A stretch of 64,000 nucleotides of DNA from Metellina segmentata. Its lineage: Eukaryota > Arthropoda > Arachnida > Araneae > Tetragnathidae. Where the stretch lies: assembly GCA_947359465.1 (NCBI GenBank), contig OX375878.1, forward strand, positions 76,428,416 through 76,492,415. Reading direction: 5' to 3'. Position numbers and translations under genes: made by a program. How positions within the stretch are numbered: position 1 is the stretch's first letter; each line of letters begins with the position of its first letter. Below are positions 12,140 to 23,200 of the stretch, piece after piece. A model generated the notes under the pieces. That model was given only the letters and a program-made list of their open reading frames with translations, did no database searches and was not told the DNA's origin.

Positions 12140-13030
12140 AACAGCGAGATCGGGGAAAATCGCGATGTCACGATGACCGCGAGATCTGCGGCAGCTAATG
12201 CTACGATTTTATAAGAAAGCGGAGCCGTTATCTAGCTGTGGATGACGTCACTAAAACGTTGTTTATACAAACAGAGGGCGTTGGTTTAATAGGGAGCGTT
12301 GTTTGTGGGCGTAACGAAAATTAGCGGAGCCGCCATTTGCATGACGATCGTCAAAGTGGTCTCAAACAGTTGGGGAACGTTTTTTTTCCTGTAGCGGCAG
12401 CATTTCATTTCCCGCGCAAAGCAATTCGAGCGGAGGGAAGCAAAACAAACAAAAAATTTTGATTAGCATTGTTTAGATTTTTTATAAATCAGGATCGTTA
12501 AAGATAGATTGAAAATTTCAACAATTTGAAATCTGCGGAAAATTTTACATCATATCAGTACCTTAATTGTGATTTTCTTTAAATAAACAAATCATTATTT
12601 TACAAATGGTAAATAATTTAAACAGAAATCTGGTTTTGGTATCGACCTGGCGTAGAATTTTACGCTGATTTGAAATCCGTTGAAATTTTCACTCTATCTT
12701 TAACGATCCCGAAGCTAGAAACTTGTTCTAGAGAATAAAAAAGCTTTGTTTTGTTTACCACGCCAGCCTTCTGTATTGCCCAATTCTCGGCTGTATTTTG
12801 TCCGTCTAAGTTGACACCTCTGTTCTGTTAAGACGGCCGCCTAGTTATGCCTGCGGCATTATGACGTATCACAGATGCTAGATAACGGCTCCGCTTTCAT
12901 AGGAAACAGTAGCTTTAAGGATAGCTGTGTAAGATCGGAAAAAATCGCGATGTCACGATGACCGCGAGACTTCCGCTAGCTAAGGGATGGCTGTGTGAGA
13001 TCGAAAAAAATCGCGATGTCACGATAAATC
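12140..13030. repeat. 66-bp tandem units, interrupted
   Basis: The motif TCGCGATGTCACGAT occurs at about 12159, 12945 and 13011. The last two are 66 bp apart and sit in a matching context (GCTGTGTAAGATCGG against GCTGTGTGAGATCG, and CCGCGAGA before CGCTAGCTAAGG). The first copy is separated from the second by the palindromic element at 12208-12905, so an array of 66-bp units appears to have been split by that insertion. Confidence 0.6.
12208..12905. mobile_element. Palindromic MITE-like element, about 0.7 kb
   Basis: Ends are inverted copies of GAAAGCGGAGCCGTTATCTA, followed by GC (left 12218-12239, right 12872-12893). Inversion continues inside: ATCGTTAAAGATAGATTG near 12493 and its complement near 12690-12710. 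No open reading frame is present. Related internal sequence occurs at 24900-25420. The flanking duplication is not clear, so the superfamily is left open. Confidence 0.65.
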
Positions 13031-13127
13031 GCCATTGTGAAAATCGCGAAACCGATGTGGCGATGTCGACCTCACACCGGTTTTTCACGATGTATCGATA
13101 CATGGACCAGGCCTACCCCTTAGTACT

Positions 13128-13604
13128 TAAAAACGTCACTAGGTCATCCGGTTCTTCAAAGCTTGGAATATACTCTCTTTTACTAGAAACACTAATGACA
13201 TCATATTCTTAAAAACGGCCAAAATCACGTTAGAAAAACGCAAAAAATTACCGAAAAAGAAAAAACATGAAAAAAAAAAAAAACACAAAAAGCGGAAATC
13301 TGGAAGATTCTTATGCCTGAGCCTGCATCGACGCGATTTCAGGAGTGAACCATATATGACGCGGAGTTGCGGATTATCGATGCTTTAGCGGAGAAACTCC
13401 GGAGCACTTGGCAACTCTAAGTTTTTAAAACGTCTCTAGAACATCCGGTTTTCAAAGCATGAAATATACTCTCATTGGCTAGAAACACTGTTGATGTCAT
13501 ATTCTTAAAAACGACCAAAATCACATAAAAAAAAACCAGCGGAAAATTACTCAAAAGCGGAAAAAAACACAAAAAGCGGAAATCCGCGGAAGATTCTCAT
13601 GCCT
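13128..13604. repeat. Direct duplication (13128-13319 and 13425-13604) around a spacer
   Basis: Two copies of a 180-190-bp unit share ACATCCGGTT-like sequence, GAAATATACTCTC-like sequence, TGTCATATTCTTAAAAACG and ACACAAAAAGCGGAAATC. The spacer (13320-13424) is the same repeat as 22268-22376: GAGTGAACC, GAAGTTGCGGAT-like sequence, and CCGGAGCACTTGGCAACTCT. Confidence 0.65.
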
Positions 13605-13609
13605 GTCAT

Positions 13610-14175
13610 ATCAACAATTCAAGTTGAGAATGTAGGTTATGTATTAGAGGTTCCTTTTTCTGAAGAAATTAGGTCACACGATTAAATATACTTGCACTTG
13701 ATACGACAAATATCACCTCAGCCTTCATAGTTTCTCTTCTAAGTAAATGAACAATTTTTCGTAGCCTGGTCTTTGTATGTTTGGCATCTTTATTGGAATG
13801 TAGTCAAGGAAATACTTTCGCACTGCAATCCACAGTACAAGCCTTTCAGCAGCTGGCTTTATGCATAGCCACCTGCTTGATGAAATGGTGAGTGGGAAGT
13901 TTCAAGTCTTAAATTTGTTTGTACGTTGACCAAAGCTTAGGCCACTGATTAAAAAATCTGTGAACAGTAAAAACTAGTTCAGACACATCTTCCCAAACTC
14001 TTTGACCTTTAAGAAAAGCATTATGTAAATATTACATGTCCCAATGATAATTAGTTCTTTTATAAGCGCTTTTCTCACCAAAATATTTTTCTTCAAATAG
14101 AATTTAAAAACCTAAAACCCCTGAAAAGGTGACAAAATGTCAAAAAGTTACAAAAGGTGACGTGTTAGGAGCCCT
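13610..14175 (-). mobile_element. hAT element fragment (copy A)
   Basis: Shares long near-identical stretches with the minus-strand transposase region of the hAT element at 21302-24446, for example CACACGATTAAATATACTTG and CCTTCATAGTTTCTCTTC. It ends at 14175 in the same terminal motif, TGTTAGGAGCCCTG. The left end is lost and the transposase part is truncated and broken. Confidence 0.75.
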
Positions 14176-17100
14176 GTAAGATGTCAGTTAAGGATCTCCG
14201 ATTTCTGTAAAACCGAAGATTACACCTTTCTCGAAATCAGATAACTGCACTTTGTGGCATCTTGCATGCGACCAATGCAAATGTCGATTCCTACACGATA
14301 TTTAAGGGCGGAGGACGTGACGTATATCAGGACCACAGATATCATTTGCATGGATGTCCAAATACTTATTGGTAGATAGTGTACAAGAGGTGTATAAATC
14401 AAACAAACCTTTATATCACCAAAATGGTATTTAACCATTAATTTTATAACCTAATCCAAAACAGGCAGATTTAAACATTAGCTTTATAAATACCAAGTAC
14501 TTGATTACAGAAAATTAAAGCGTTTTTCAAAACTTTCTTATGGAGTTACTCCAAAATAATTGGATGGTTTGGGTTTTATGACACTAGGATCATATCAGGT
14601 CAAGCTAAGCCAAACGTCAACAAACCCTCCGAAATAAGATTTGCCACCTGATATACACCCTAAAATTAGAACTGCATTAAGTTTACACTGGTATGAATTT
14701 AGAGAGAGAGAGAGTCTGAATCAAGATACTCAAGAATATATCTCCATAATGCTATTTACCTCCCATTTGGAACATTTTCTTTCACAGCATAGACATTGAT
14801 CTAACTAAATATCCTGCTTTAGGTGTGTGTTTGCTAGGAAAACGAATCAAAATACAATATAATTTTGGAGAAAGTAAAAACATTAAGAGTAGACAAATCT
14901 TTCATAGTTTATTTGACAGTCAAATCAACATACAACAGGGCTGTCCAGCATAACATTCTCATGAAGACTGTATAAGCATTTACTCAAATCTATTCCATTT
15001 TCTGAAGATGCTTACATATTTATACTTATACATACAAAGCACTAATTGACAATTTTACCTTTATTTACAAAGCATGACATGGGCATACTTCTTGAAATAA
15101 AGCTGTAGGACCCTAATGCAAATGAACATTTTGGCTGACACAAATATGAAGATGCGAGTATGATTATAAATTCCAAATGAATTGATTACATGAATGAAAT
15201 GATACAATTATAACGTCTTCATATAACATAAGGAAATAAAAGCAAATACATCAATTAAGAAAAATGTGCTTCATAAATAATGTTTTCATATGCAATGATT
15301 TTACCTGTACAGACCTCATTTCAGCTTAATACTTAATTACAGAACAAAGGTTGGTTTGAAATGCTTCAAGATGTGCATAACAATTGCACAGAGAAAGTAC
15401 CAGCTTTGTAATTCAATGTATATTATAAATAAAACCGATGATCTCTAAGCCTAAACTAATACTCTTTTCTACATCTACAGAGATTTAAAAATTATTTTAG
15501 TTTTACGCCAATTGTTAAAATAGGTGCCATTTAAATTATTCTATGTATAGGACGCAGTATAATCAACATTCCCCTTATTTTCACAAATAAAATTAAACTA
15601 TTGTGAGACTGATTGCACTTTCAATACCCTAATCTTGAATTAAAAAAAAAAAATAATAATAAATAAAACTGATGCTAAAAATAAGAAATTTTGATATTTG
15701 TACAAAAAAGTTACTTATGAATACACACATTTATCTACAAAAGTAGATTTTATATACATCACATTATATATATAATGTAGAAAAACCATTCAGTTCTTAT
15801 CTCATCACACATATATCTGTATAGGGTCTTTTTAAATTATATTGGGGGATAACATTTTAGCAAAAGATTTTGACAGTAATTAACAAAAAAGAAACACTAC
15901 AATCTTTCTTTAATGCAGAAATACTTCAGTAAAACAATCAATATTCATCTCACACATTTAGCACCTTTTTCAAAAATAGAATTACAAAATTTTTCATTAT
16001 AGAACAAATTGGAAATTTTTTACAATCAAAAGTGCTTTTACAATTAATCTAATTAAGAACTTAATTAAATAAAAAACTAATAATATTGATATATATGCTG
16101 ACTAAATTAAGGGATATACAATTAAGAACTTTTCACTTTTAAATTATCCATTACTATCAACAAGGCAAACGACTTATTTAATTAGGGTTGGCAAAAAGTA
16201 TATAAAGGAAAACTTATTTAGTAGGACTGGGAAAGATTTTCAATAGTAAAACTACAAGCTACTGGCATGGCAGGATAAAACACTTCTTTCCAAAACACAT
16301 TACATAATTTTACATTCATTTTTTTTTTCAAATATATATAATTTTTTTCAACAGTAATTATATATAAATCAGTCTTTTCATATACTTCAATCACAATATG
16401 CAAGTTATCTTACATGAGACTTAATAAAGAAACTACTTTTAATATTTAAAAACATTAATTGAATTGTTTTAAAAGAACATTTATACTTAAAAAGCAATTG
16501 ACATAACTAAAAATATTTTCAAACCTTTCCATTACTGTTGAACTTGCATTGTGTATTAAATTTTACAATTGAAGATATATATATATCACACTTCACTTTC
16601 TGCAGGACAGAATTACAGTTATCTAGGATTACAACAAAAGCTCACATTCCACAAAGTCATAATTGACAACAATCTTTGCGACACAATATTTACCAACTTG
16701 GAAATATATGATAGTTTTAGTTATTAACATATCTCAACAATTTGTAGCTAGTAGATACAGAATAATCCATATTCTGCAAGAATTAATTGAAATAGTAACA
16801 ATTATAATTTTCATATATTTAACTTTCATGCACATAACTTTTTCTGAAAGTGCTACTTTCTTTGCAATCATGGAAAAATGGACAAACCCAGCATATTCAA
16901 GACAACAGGTTCTCGAGTTCTAACTATTCCACGAAAAGTTGAACCTATTTTCCAAGTGGAAAGTGTATGTATGTAAATATCCATTAACATTTAATCAGAA
17001 AAATCTAAATAAACAAGCAAGAACACTTATAAAGTGGCATTCTTAGACTTCCTATTTTGAAATGCGAACATTGTCAAGTTTTAAGTTTGCAAATATCCTG

Positions 17101-18283
17101 TTTAATTTTTAAGCTTTTATCTAATTCTAAACTTTTGAAAATTAAAAATAATTTATAGCTAAGATATTAAAGCATGTAGCCAAATCCAATACTGAATCAA
17201 ACATGAAATAAAAATATTCTTCAACAATGAAAAGTAAAATAATTAAAAAAACAATTCAAGCATTTGTATCTAAACTTCGGATTATACAAAAATATTAGAA
17301 AGAAACTTTTTTCAGAATCGTGTATTCATGCATTGATGGCTACTTGAAACTTTAAAACAGCATTGGGTAATCGCCCCAGAGTGGTACCATAAAACACTAT
17401 TTTTTGTGAGTTGTAACAATGGGAAAAGTTTTTCATGAACATTTAGACTATGATATGGACATTTTTCATTTTACAAGTTAATTTTTAGTCAGTGATATAA
17501 CTAAACAGTGAATACAAAATTCTGCAAAATACAAGTGTTGGGAAAATGCAAATATTGACACCTGTATGATTACATTTCTATTCCTTCAGTACTTTTTAAA
17601 CTATTTGAAAGAAATGCAATAAGTGCAAATGGTTTTAGTTTAGGAATAAACACATAGCATGTGCAGCACACAAAATTATTTTTTAAAAACATTCTTAATA
17701 TTATCACCATTTATATATTAATAGTTCTGATTAAATTACATTTAACAATTTTTTTTTTATCAACAATATTTAAATTTCCAACGTAATTTGCTCCAATGTG
17801 AATGCAAAAACTTTCTTTCAATAGTAAAACACACAAGCATAATAAAGCTTTCAAATTCAATAAGAGAGATTTTATTTCTTCAAGGATGGATGAACACGAG
17901 ATGCGTCATTTTACAGCAATGTAAAACTCCCTTCAATAATCTACTATTTTGATTTATTTTACTTGGTTGGTATGACAAATCTTTTCTCATTCCTTTTCTG
18001 ATTTACCTGATGGACAAGAAAAGCAATGAAAATAACAATTTGCAATATAAACTCCTTCTATACATGTAAAATTGGACATTAGTTATACATTCTGAAAATC
18101 TTAAACACATGCACTCTTGGTCTAAAAATGTGCAAAAACACTAGTCCTACAAATGACAAGCTTCATGAACATAAATGAGATCTTTCAATAGAAAACGTGT
18201 AATCAATGTTTGCACACATTAGGGGTCTTATAAATCAACATTATAAAAATTCGATGATAAAAAAACGGTATGAGAAAAGTAGT
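14176..18283. other. AT-rich intergenic sequence and probable 3' UTR
   Basis: No coding sequence recognised in about 4 kb. A (GA)n run lies at 14702-14713. Many AATAAA-like hexamers exist on both strands because the sequence is AT-rich. The part next to 18400 probably belongs to the 3' UTR of the MRL gene. How far that UTR reaches cannot be told from sequence alone. Confidence 0.4.
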
Positions 18284-18289
18284 TTTATT
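18284..18289 (-). terminator. Candidate polyadenylation signal of the MRL gene
   Basis: A minus-strand AATAAA hexamer about 121 nt after the stop codon. Another AATAAA lies at 17871-17876, about 535 nt after the stop, so a longer 3' UTR is equally possible. Confidence 0.3.
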
Positions 18290-18409
18290 CCAAACTTATC
18301 AAAGGTTCTCCCCCTCGTGTGTCTTCCAACATTAAGCCAAAATAAGATTGGAAGAACCTAACAGCATTTCGAGCAAAAGCACCAAAAACTGAGCCCCAGA
18401 GTATCGCAT

Positions 18410-20215
18410 CTATCGATTGCTTAATTGAGTTGTGTCACTTCTTTTCGGAGGGGGAGGAGGTGGTCTTTTCTTTGGCGTGGCAGAGTCTTCGAAAGATTTG
18501 TAGTATTTGCTCTGAGAAGACGATCTTGGCCTCATGGTGTGGGGAGGTGGTGGCGGCGGCGGGGGATGACCTAAAGTTTGACACTGAGATGCAGGAGGCA
18601 AATAGCAAGGGTCCCGAAAGCCAAGGATTTCATTTGGTGTAGCTGTCAGGTCTACAGATAACTGCTGAGCAACCTTCCACTTCTTTTCCATCACTTTTTT
18701 CAGATCTTTGAGGAATGTCTGTGGTGGGCAAGGAATCGGAGATGCTTTGTGACCAGGCAGGGTGGCAGGAGTCTGAGTTCTTCGGAGCAGCCCGGAAGGA
18801 TTCTGCAAACGAGCATCGTTCCTTATCGGCATGGAAAGACGCTCTGAGATACTTCTCATTGGTAAGGAAGATGCTGGTGGTGGAGGAGGAGGTGGCGGCG
18901 GTGGTGGTGGAGGTGGCACATAACTAGAAGGTAAATTAGGTATGATATTCAGTGTTTTGGGAGCAACTGGAGCGCTAGCTCGCCGATCAGTTTTTTGAAC
19001 ATTAGCAGAGGCAGGAGTGCCATTGCTAGCATGGCTATTCTTCCACATATCACATTCAATTGCACTTCGCTGAGGGGGTAATTTACTTGAGCATCGAGAC
19101 AAACTGGAAACACCCATCTTCAATTCTGCGAGAAACGGAAGAGGTGCTTGTTGAATGTCTGCTTCTGACAGACGTCGATCATTGTTTCTGGGTTTTGGAG
19201 GTATAAATGGAGAGGGTTTCACAGGTGAGTTAAGAACTCTACTTTTCGGCTTTTCTCTGGTAGGTGTTGTTTGAGGAGATGGGGGTGGAGGTAGTGAATT
19301 TAAGCTAGATGTACTGGGCCAACTGCATTCTTCCGATAAGTCCAGTGGTGGTGGAGGAGGAGGTAATGAATCAAGACTGGTGGTGCTTCCTCTAAAAGCT
19401 TCAGGTGGTGGAGGAGGCAGAAGGGCAATATCAAGGCTTTCAATCGAGCTACTTATAGCCATTGGTGGTGGTGGAAGAGAAAAGCCACAAATTGGGTTTG
19501 GATCACCAGAGTTGAGAGCAGCAGCTTCTGATGTCTTCCTATGGAGACTCTTCATAATGCCATTTACCATTATTTGATCTTCCGTTTGAGAACGCCGTAA
19601 ACTAAATCTTCGACCGACTGTTTTAGATAGGGTTGCATTATTTCCAATGCTATTGCTATGCAACAATCTGTCCCGCCCAAGGGTAAGACAAAAGCTATCT
19701 TCTGACTGATTTGCTATATTTCTAGTAGTGTTGGTTAGAGGAATTTTCGGAGTAATACTTGGCTTTCTTTTTAAGGTTCCTGTTGGTATTTCAGAGGGCT
19801 CAAATGGCATCTGCTCTGCAGTTGGGGTGCTGACACTGGAACGCTCTGACAAACAACCACTGCTGCTACTGGTGCTGGACTTTACTGAATCATGCCGAAA
19901 CATAGGAGCACGAGGATTAGTCCACTCCATTGGTGTTGGGGTCGGAGTGGATTCAGAGCTGCGGTTACTCATCACATCAGCTTCAGAATGCTCGGGTGTA
20001 AGAGATGCAGCATGTGGACCAGAAAAGACAACATCCTCTAAAGAAATGTCTTGCCTATCTGGACTTCCACTGCTTCCAGAACTGTCTGAACTAACAGCTA
20101 ATGTTTTGGCCATGGAAGAGACCGAGAAGCTTCGTGCATGAGCAAGTGTTTCCAAGTCTTCTTCCACAATATCTCTCATAAGATTGTCATAATTATCCTT
20201 CAACACTGGTCCAAA
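18410..20215 (-). CDS. pico: MRL gene exon 12, proline-rich C-terminal tail
   Basis: Large terminal exon of 601 codons and a TAG stop. It starts [20 protein letters not shown], the usual helix after the PH domain. The rest is low complexity, with serine-rich segments and at least six polyproline clusters such as [16 protein letters not shown] and HPPPPPPPP. Several match the Ena/VASP EVH1 ligand type with an aromatic or leucine before PPPP, and the longest run suits profilin or SH3 domains. The 10 codons before FGPV in the open frame belong to the intron, since a TTTCAG acceptor ends at 20216. Confidence 0.95.
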   Translation of the reverse strand, partial: FGPVLKDNYDNLMRDIVEEDLETLAHARSFSVSSMAKTLAVSSDSSGSSGSPDRQDISLEDVVFSGPHAASLTPEHSEADVMSNRSSESTPTPTPMEWTNPRAPMFRHDSVKSSTSSSSGCLSERSSVSTPTAEQMPFEPSEIPTGTLKRKPSITPKIPLTNTTRNIANQSEDSFCLTLGRDRLLHSNSIGNNATLSKTVGRRFSLRRSQTEDQIMVNGIMKSLHRKTSEAAALNSGDPNPICGFSLPPPPMAISSSIESLDIALLPPPPPEAFRGSTTSLDSLPPPPPPLDLSEECSWPSTSSLNSLPPPPSPQTTPTREKPKSRVLNSPVKPSPFIPPKPRNNDRRLSEADIQQAPLPFLAELKMGVSSLSRCSSKLPPQRSAIECDMWKNSHASNGTPASANVQKTDRRASAPVAPKTLNIIPNLPSSYVPPPPPPPPPPPPPPASSLPMRSISERLSMPIRNDARLQNPSGLLRRTQTPATLPGHKASPIPCPPQTFLKDLKKVMEKKWKVAQQLSVDLTATPNEILGFRDPCYLPPASQCQTLGHPPPPPPPPHTMRPRSSSQSKYYKSFEDSATPKKRPPPPPPKRSDTTQLSNR

Positions 20216-23200
20216 CTGAAACAGTAGCAAAAGAAAAATTAGCAAGGAAATATCAATTTTAATTTAAAGACTTTCTTCATAAGATCAGCACTACTTGGAA
20301 ATAAAGAATAAACTATATTTATGTTTGGTCAATATTTGTAATGAACCATGATTAAATAACAAATAAAATAAGTTGAAAATATAGTTGCATCCAAGTTTTA
20401 AGATATTATAAACATGGAAATAAAATATCAATTGCAAATTTTGAAAATAAAACTTTTAAAAACTTATTGAAGTAACAAATGTGTTCTTTTAGTAAAGTAA
20501 AATCTTAAATTAGATACCACAACTATACTCTTCAATATTATGTGGTATTGATTTGGATTGAGTGTAAAAAATTACACGTATTCATGTTGAGTATGACATC
20601 AAATTGTGTCTAAGAATTTAAACCCTTTGAAGTCAATCATTAATTTGAAGTGCACATATTAAACAAAATACTTTAACTCAACATACTATCATGATAGTGT
20701 TAAAGTTTCATGTATATTCATTACCTGTAATAATCATATAAAATCTTTAGAATAGTATATAGGAAACAATGTAATAATCCATTTTAATTAACTGAAATAA
20801 AAATGTACTATACTTTAACGGTTCAGATAACATTTCGATCAGAAATATGTACATAAACTAAAAGATATTTTTAACAAATATAAAATAGGAAAGAATCTAG
20901 ATTGATATTAACTTCAAGAAACTTCTATGGAGTATGTTATTTCTAACATCAAACAAAATAAAAAGGGTGAAGTACTATTTATTTGAGGCACCATATGATC
21001 TTGTCTTTAAATTAAAAGTTTGCTACCTATATAAAAATTTTTATAGCTAAATACCTTTGCAATGCGAATCCCCATTATCCACTGACGTAAAACCCGTTCA
21101 TCTTCAGCACAAAGGTACTTGATATATTTAGATGACTTAGTTTGAATTTGAGGATGCTGTAAGGTAAATAACATATTAACATTAAATATGTTAAGGTTAA
21201 TAAAAAGTTCATTTCATAAAATGTCAAACATGAATTGAATAATAAATAATATAAAGTTTAAACATTCCGAATATTTTTGTAATCAATGTAGTAATAATCA
21301 CAGGGCTCCTAACAGGTTTCAAGGTCTAAAAAGGTGACAAAAAGTGACTAATCGAGTACAAAAAGGTGACAAAAAGTGACTAATCAAGCAAAAAAAATAA
21401 CAAATAACAATAATGCTAAATAGATTTAAGTATAAAGATAGAAAATAAAAAGATCCTCCCCACCTAACTATAACTTTTCTTTCTTTGGAAGGATATTTTT
21501 AATAAATCGGAATTATGATTTTTTAATTCGTTTATTTTTGACACAGCTTAAAGAATTTCTTCTTTTTCTTTGAAAAATTATGTCTTATTTTTTTTGTTGA
21601 AAAGGTCTGAAATTAATTTTGTCTTTTTCTTCCGGAGCAACACGAAAATAAGGACAAAAATAAAATGTCTACAGATTTTTCTTTAAAAAGAGTCATAAAA
21701 TTCTCTATTAGCACAAATAATTTCTTTTAAGTCCCAAATGCGGATGTCCAATATTCGGAATTGTCAAAAATTTCGAAGAAAAAAATATTGGACGTTTAGC
21801 TAACCCGAGTTTTTTTTTCTCACTTTTTTCCATCTTTTTGACAATTTTCATAGTACAAGGAGGTAAACCTGGACCTAACAACGCAAAATAACGGACATGT
21901 TCAGAGTAAATACCACACAGAAAAATTAGAAGATTTGCAAGTAAAATTTCTTGCATTGTTTTAAAAAAATTCCTATTTATATATTCTTTCTACTTATTCC
22001 TATTTATATATCTGCTATTTTAGTATTGCAAACGCAAAATTTGCGCAGGGGAGGTTAGATTCAAGGTTTTTTGGACAAAAAATGCAAATAATCCGAAATT
22101 TGGAATGGCCGAGGACCTGAGGATTCCGGATTTTGGACTGTATTGTTTTAAGGATAAAAAATTACGTGTATACATGAAAGGTTTTATCCCTAAATCATAG
22201 AAACAAAATTCTTATACATAATTTCTCCAAAAATGGAAAAAAATTTTCCTTTTCATAGAGGAAATTTCCCTGCATTGACGTGATTTCGTGAGTGAACCAA
22301 AGATTACGCGAAGTTGCGGATTTTCGATTCTTTAGCATAGAAATTCTGGAAGTTCCGGAGCACTTGGCAACTCTGCTAGTCTCGCAGTCTGAAGAACTGA
22401 TTCCAGTAAACATCAATAGGCTTAATTCTAAATCCTTCTTCCTCAAATTCTCTTTTGAGTAATTTCCACTCACCCAGTAATATGTCTGTCGGGACATCCC
22501 ACAGCATTACTCTTGCAAATTCTAATACTTGTCAAACACTCTCGCCACTGAGTCTCTCAAGAGGACCAAGACAGGATAAACTTTTAAGGAGAGATGAACT
22601 GAAGGAGGATTTCTTCAAAAGATATTTAACACTGGCAATGTAATGTTTCTGAGCCCTTAGAAAAAAATTCCTTTCCTTCTCTTTCACATTTTGTAGCGCT
22701 CTAGAAATTTTATCTCCAATCACAATATCAGCTAAAGGCAACAGTTTCTGAGGACATATATCTTCCGATTTATCCATTTTCAAATCTCAAATAAGTTCCC
22801 CTTCGTAGATCCTACCCAAAATTGTTCTTGTCAACAATTCAAGTTGAGAATGAAGGTTAAGTATAAGAGGTTCCTTTTTCTGAAGAAATTCGGTCACACG
22901 ATTAAATATACTTGCACTTGATACAACAAATATCACCTTAGCCTTCATAGTTTCTCTTCTAAGGAAATGAACAATTTTTTTGTAGCCTGGTCTTTGCATC
23001 ATGTTTGGCTTCTTTATTGGAATGTTGTCAAGGAAATACTTTCGCACTGCAATTCACTGTTCAAGCAACCTTTCAGTAGCTGGCTTTAGGCTTAGCCACC
23101 TGCTTGAACAATGCTTGATGAAATAGTGAGTGGGAAGTTTCAAGTCTTCTTAAATTTGTTTGTATGTTGACCAATGCTTAGGCCACTGATTAAAAAATCT

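Noticed and set aside
18430..20141. Plus-strand open frames opposite the MRL last exon
   Set aside because: They are antisense shadows of a proline- and serine-rich coding exon, with glycine- and valine-rich low complexity translation.
20216..20245. ATG at the start of the long open frame 18410-20245 as the protein start
   Set aside because: The first ten codons are intronic: a TTTCAG acceptor ends at 20216 and the conserved FGPVLKDNY block follows directly, in phase with the PH exon at 21055-21156.
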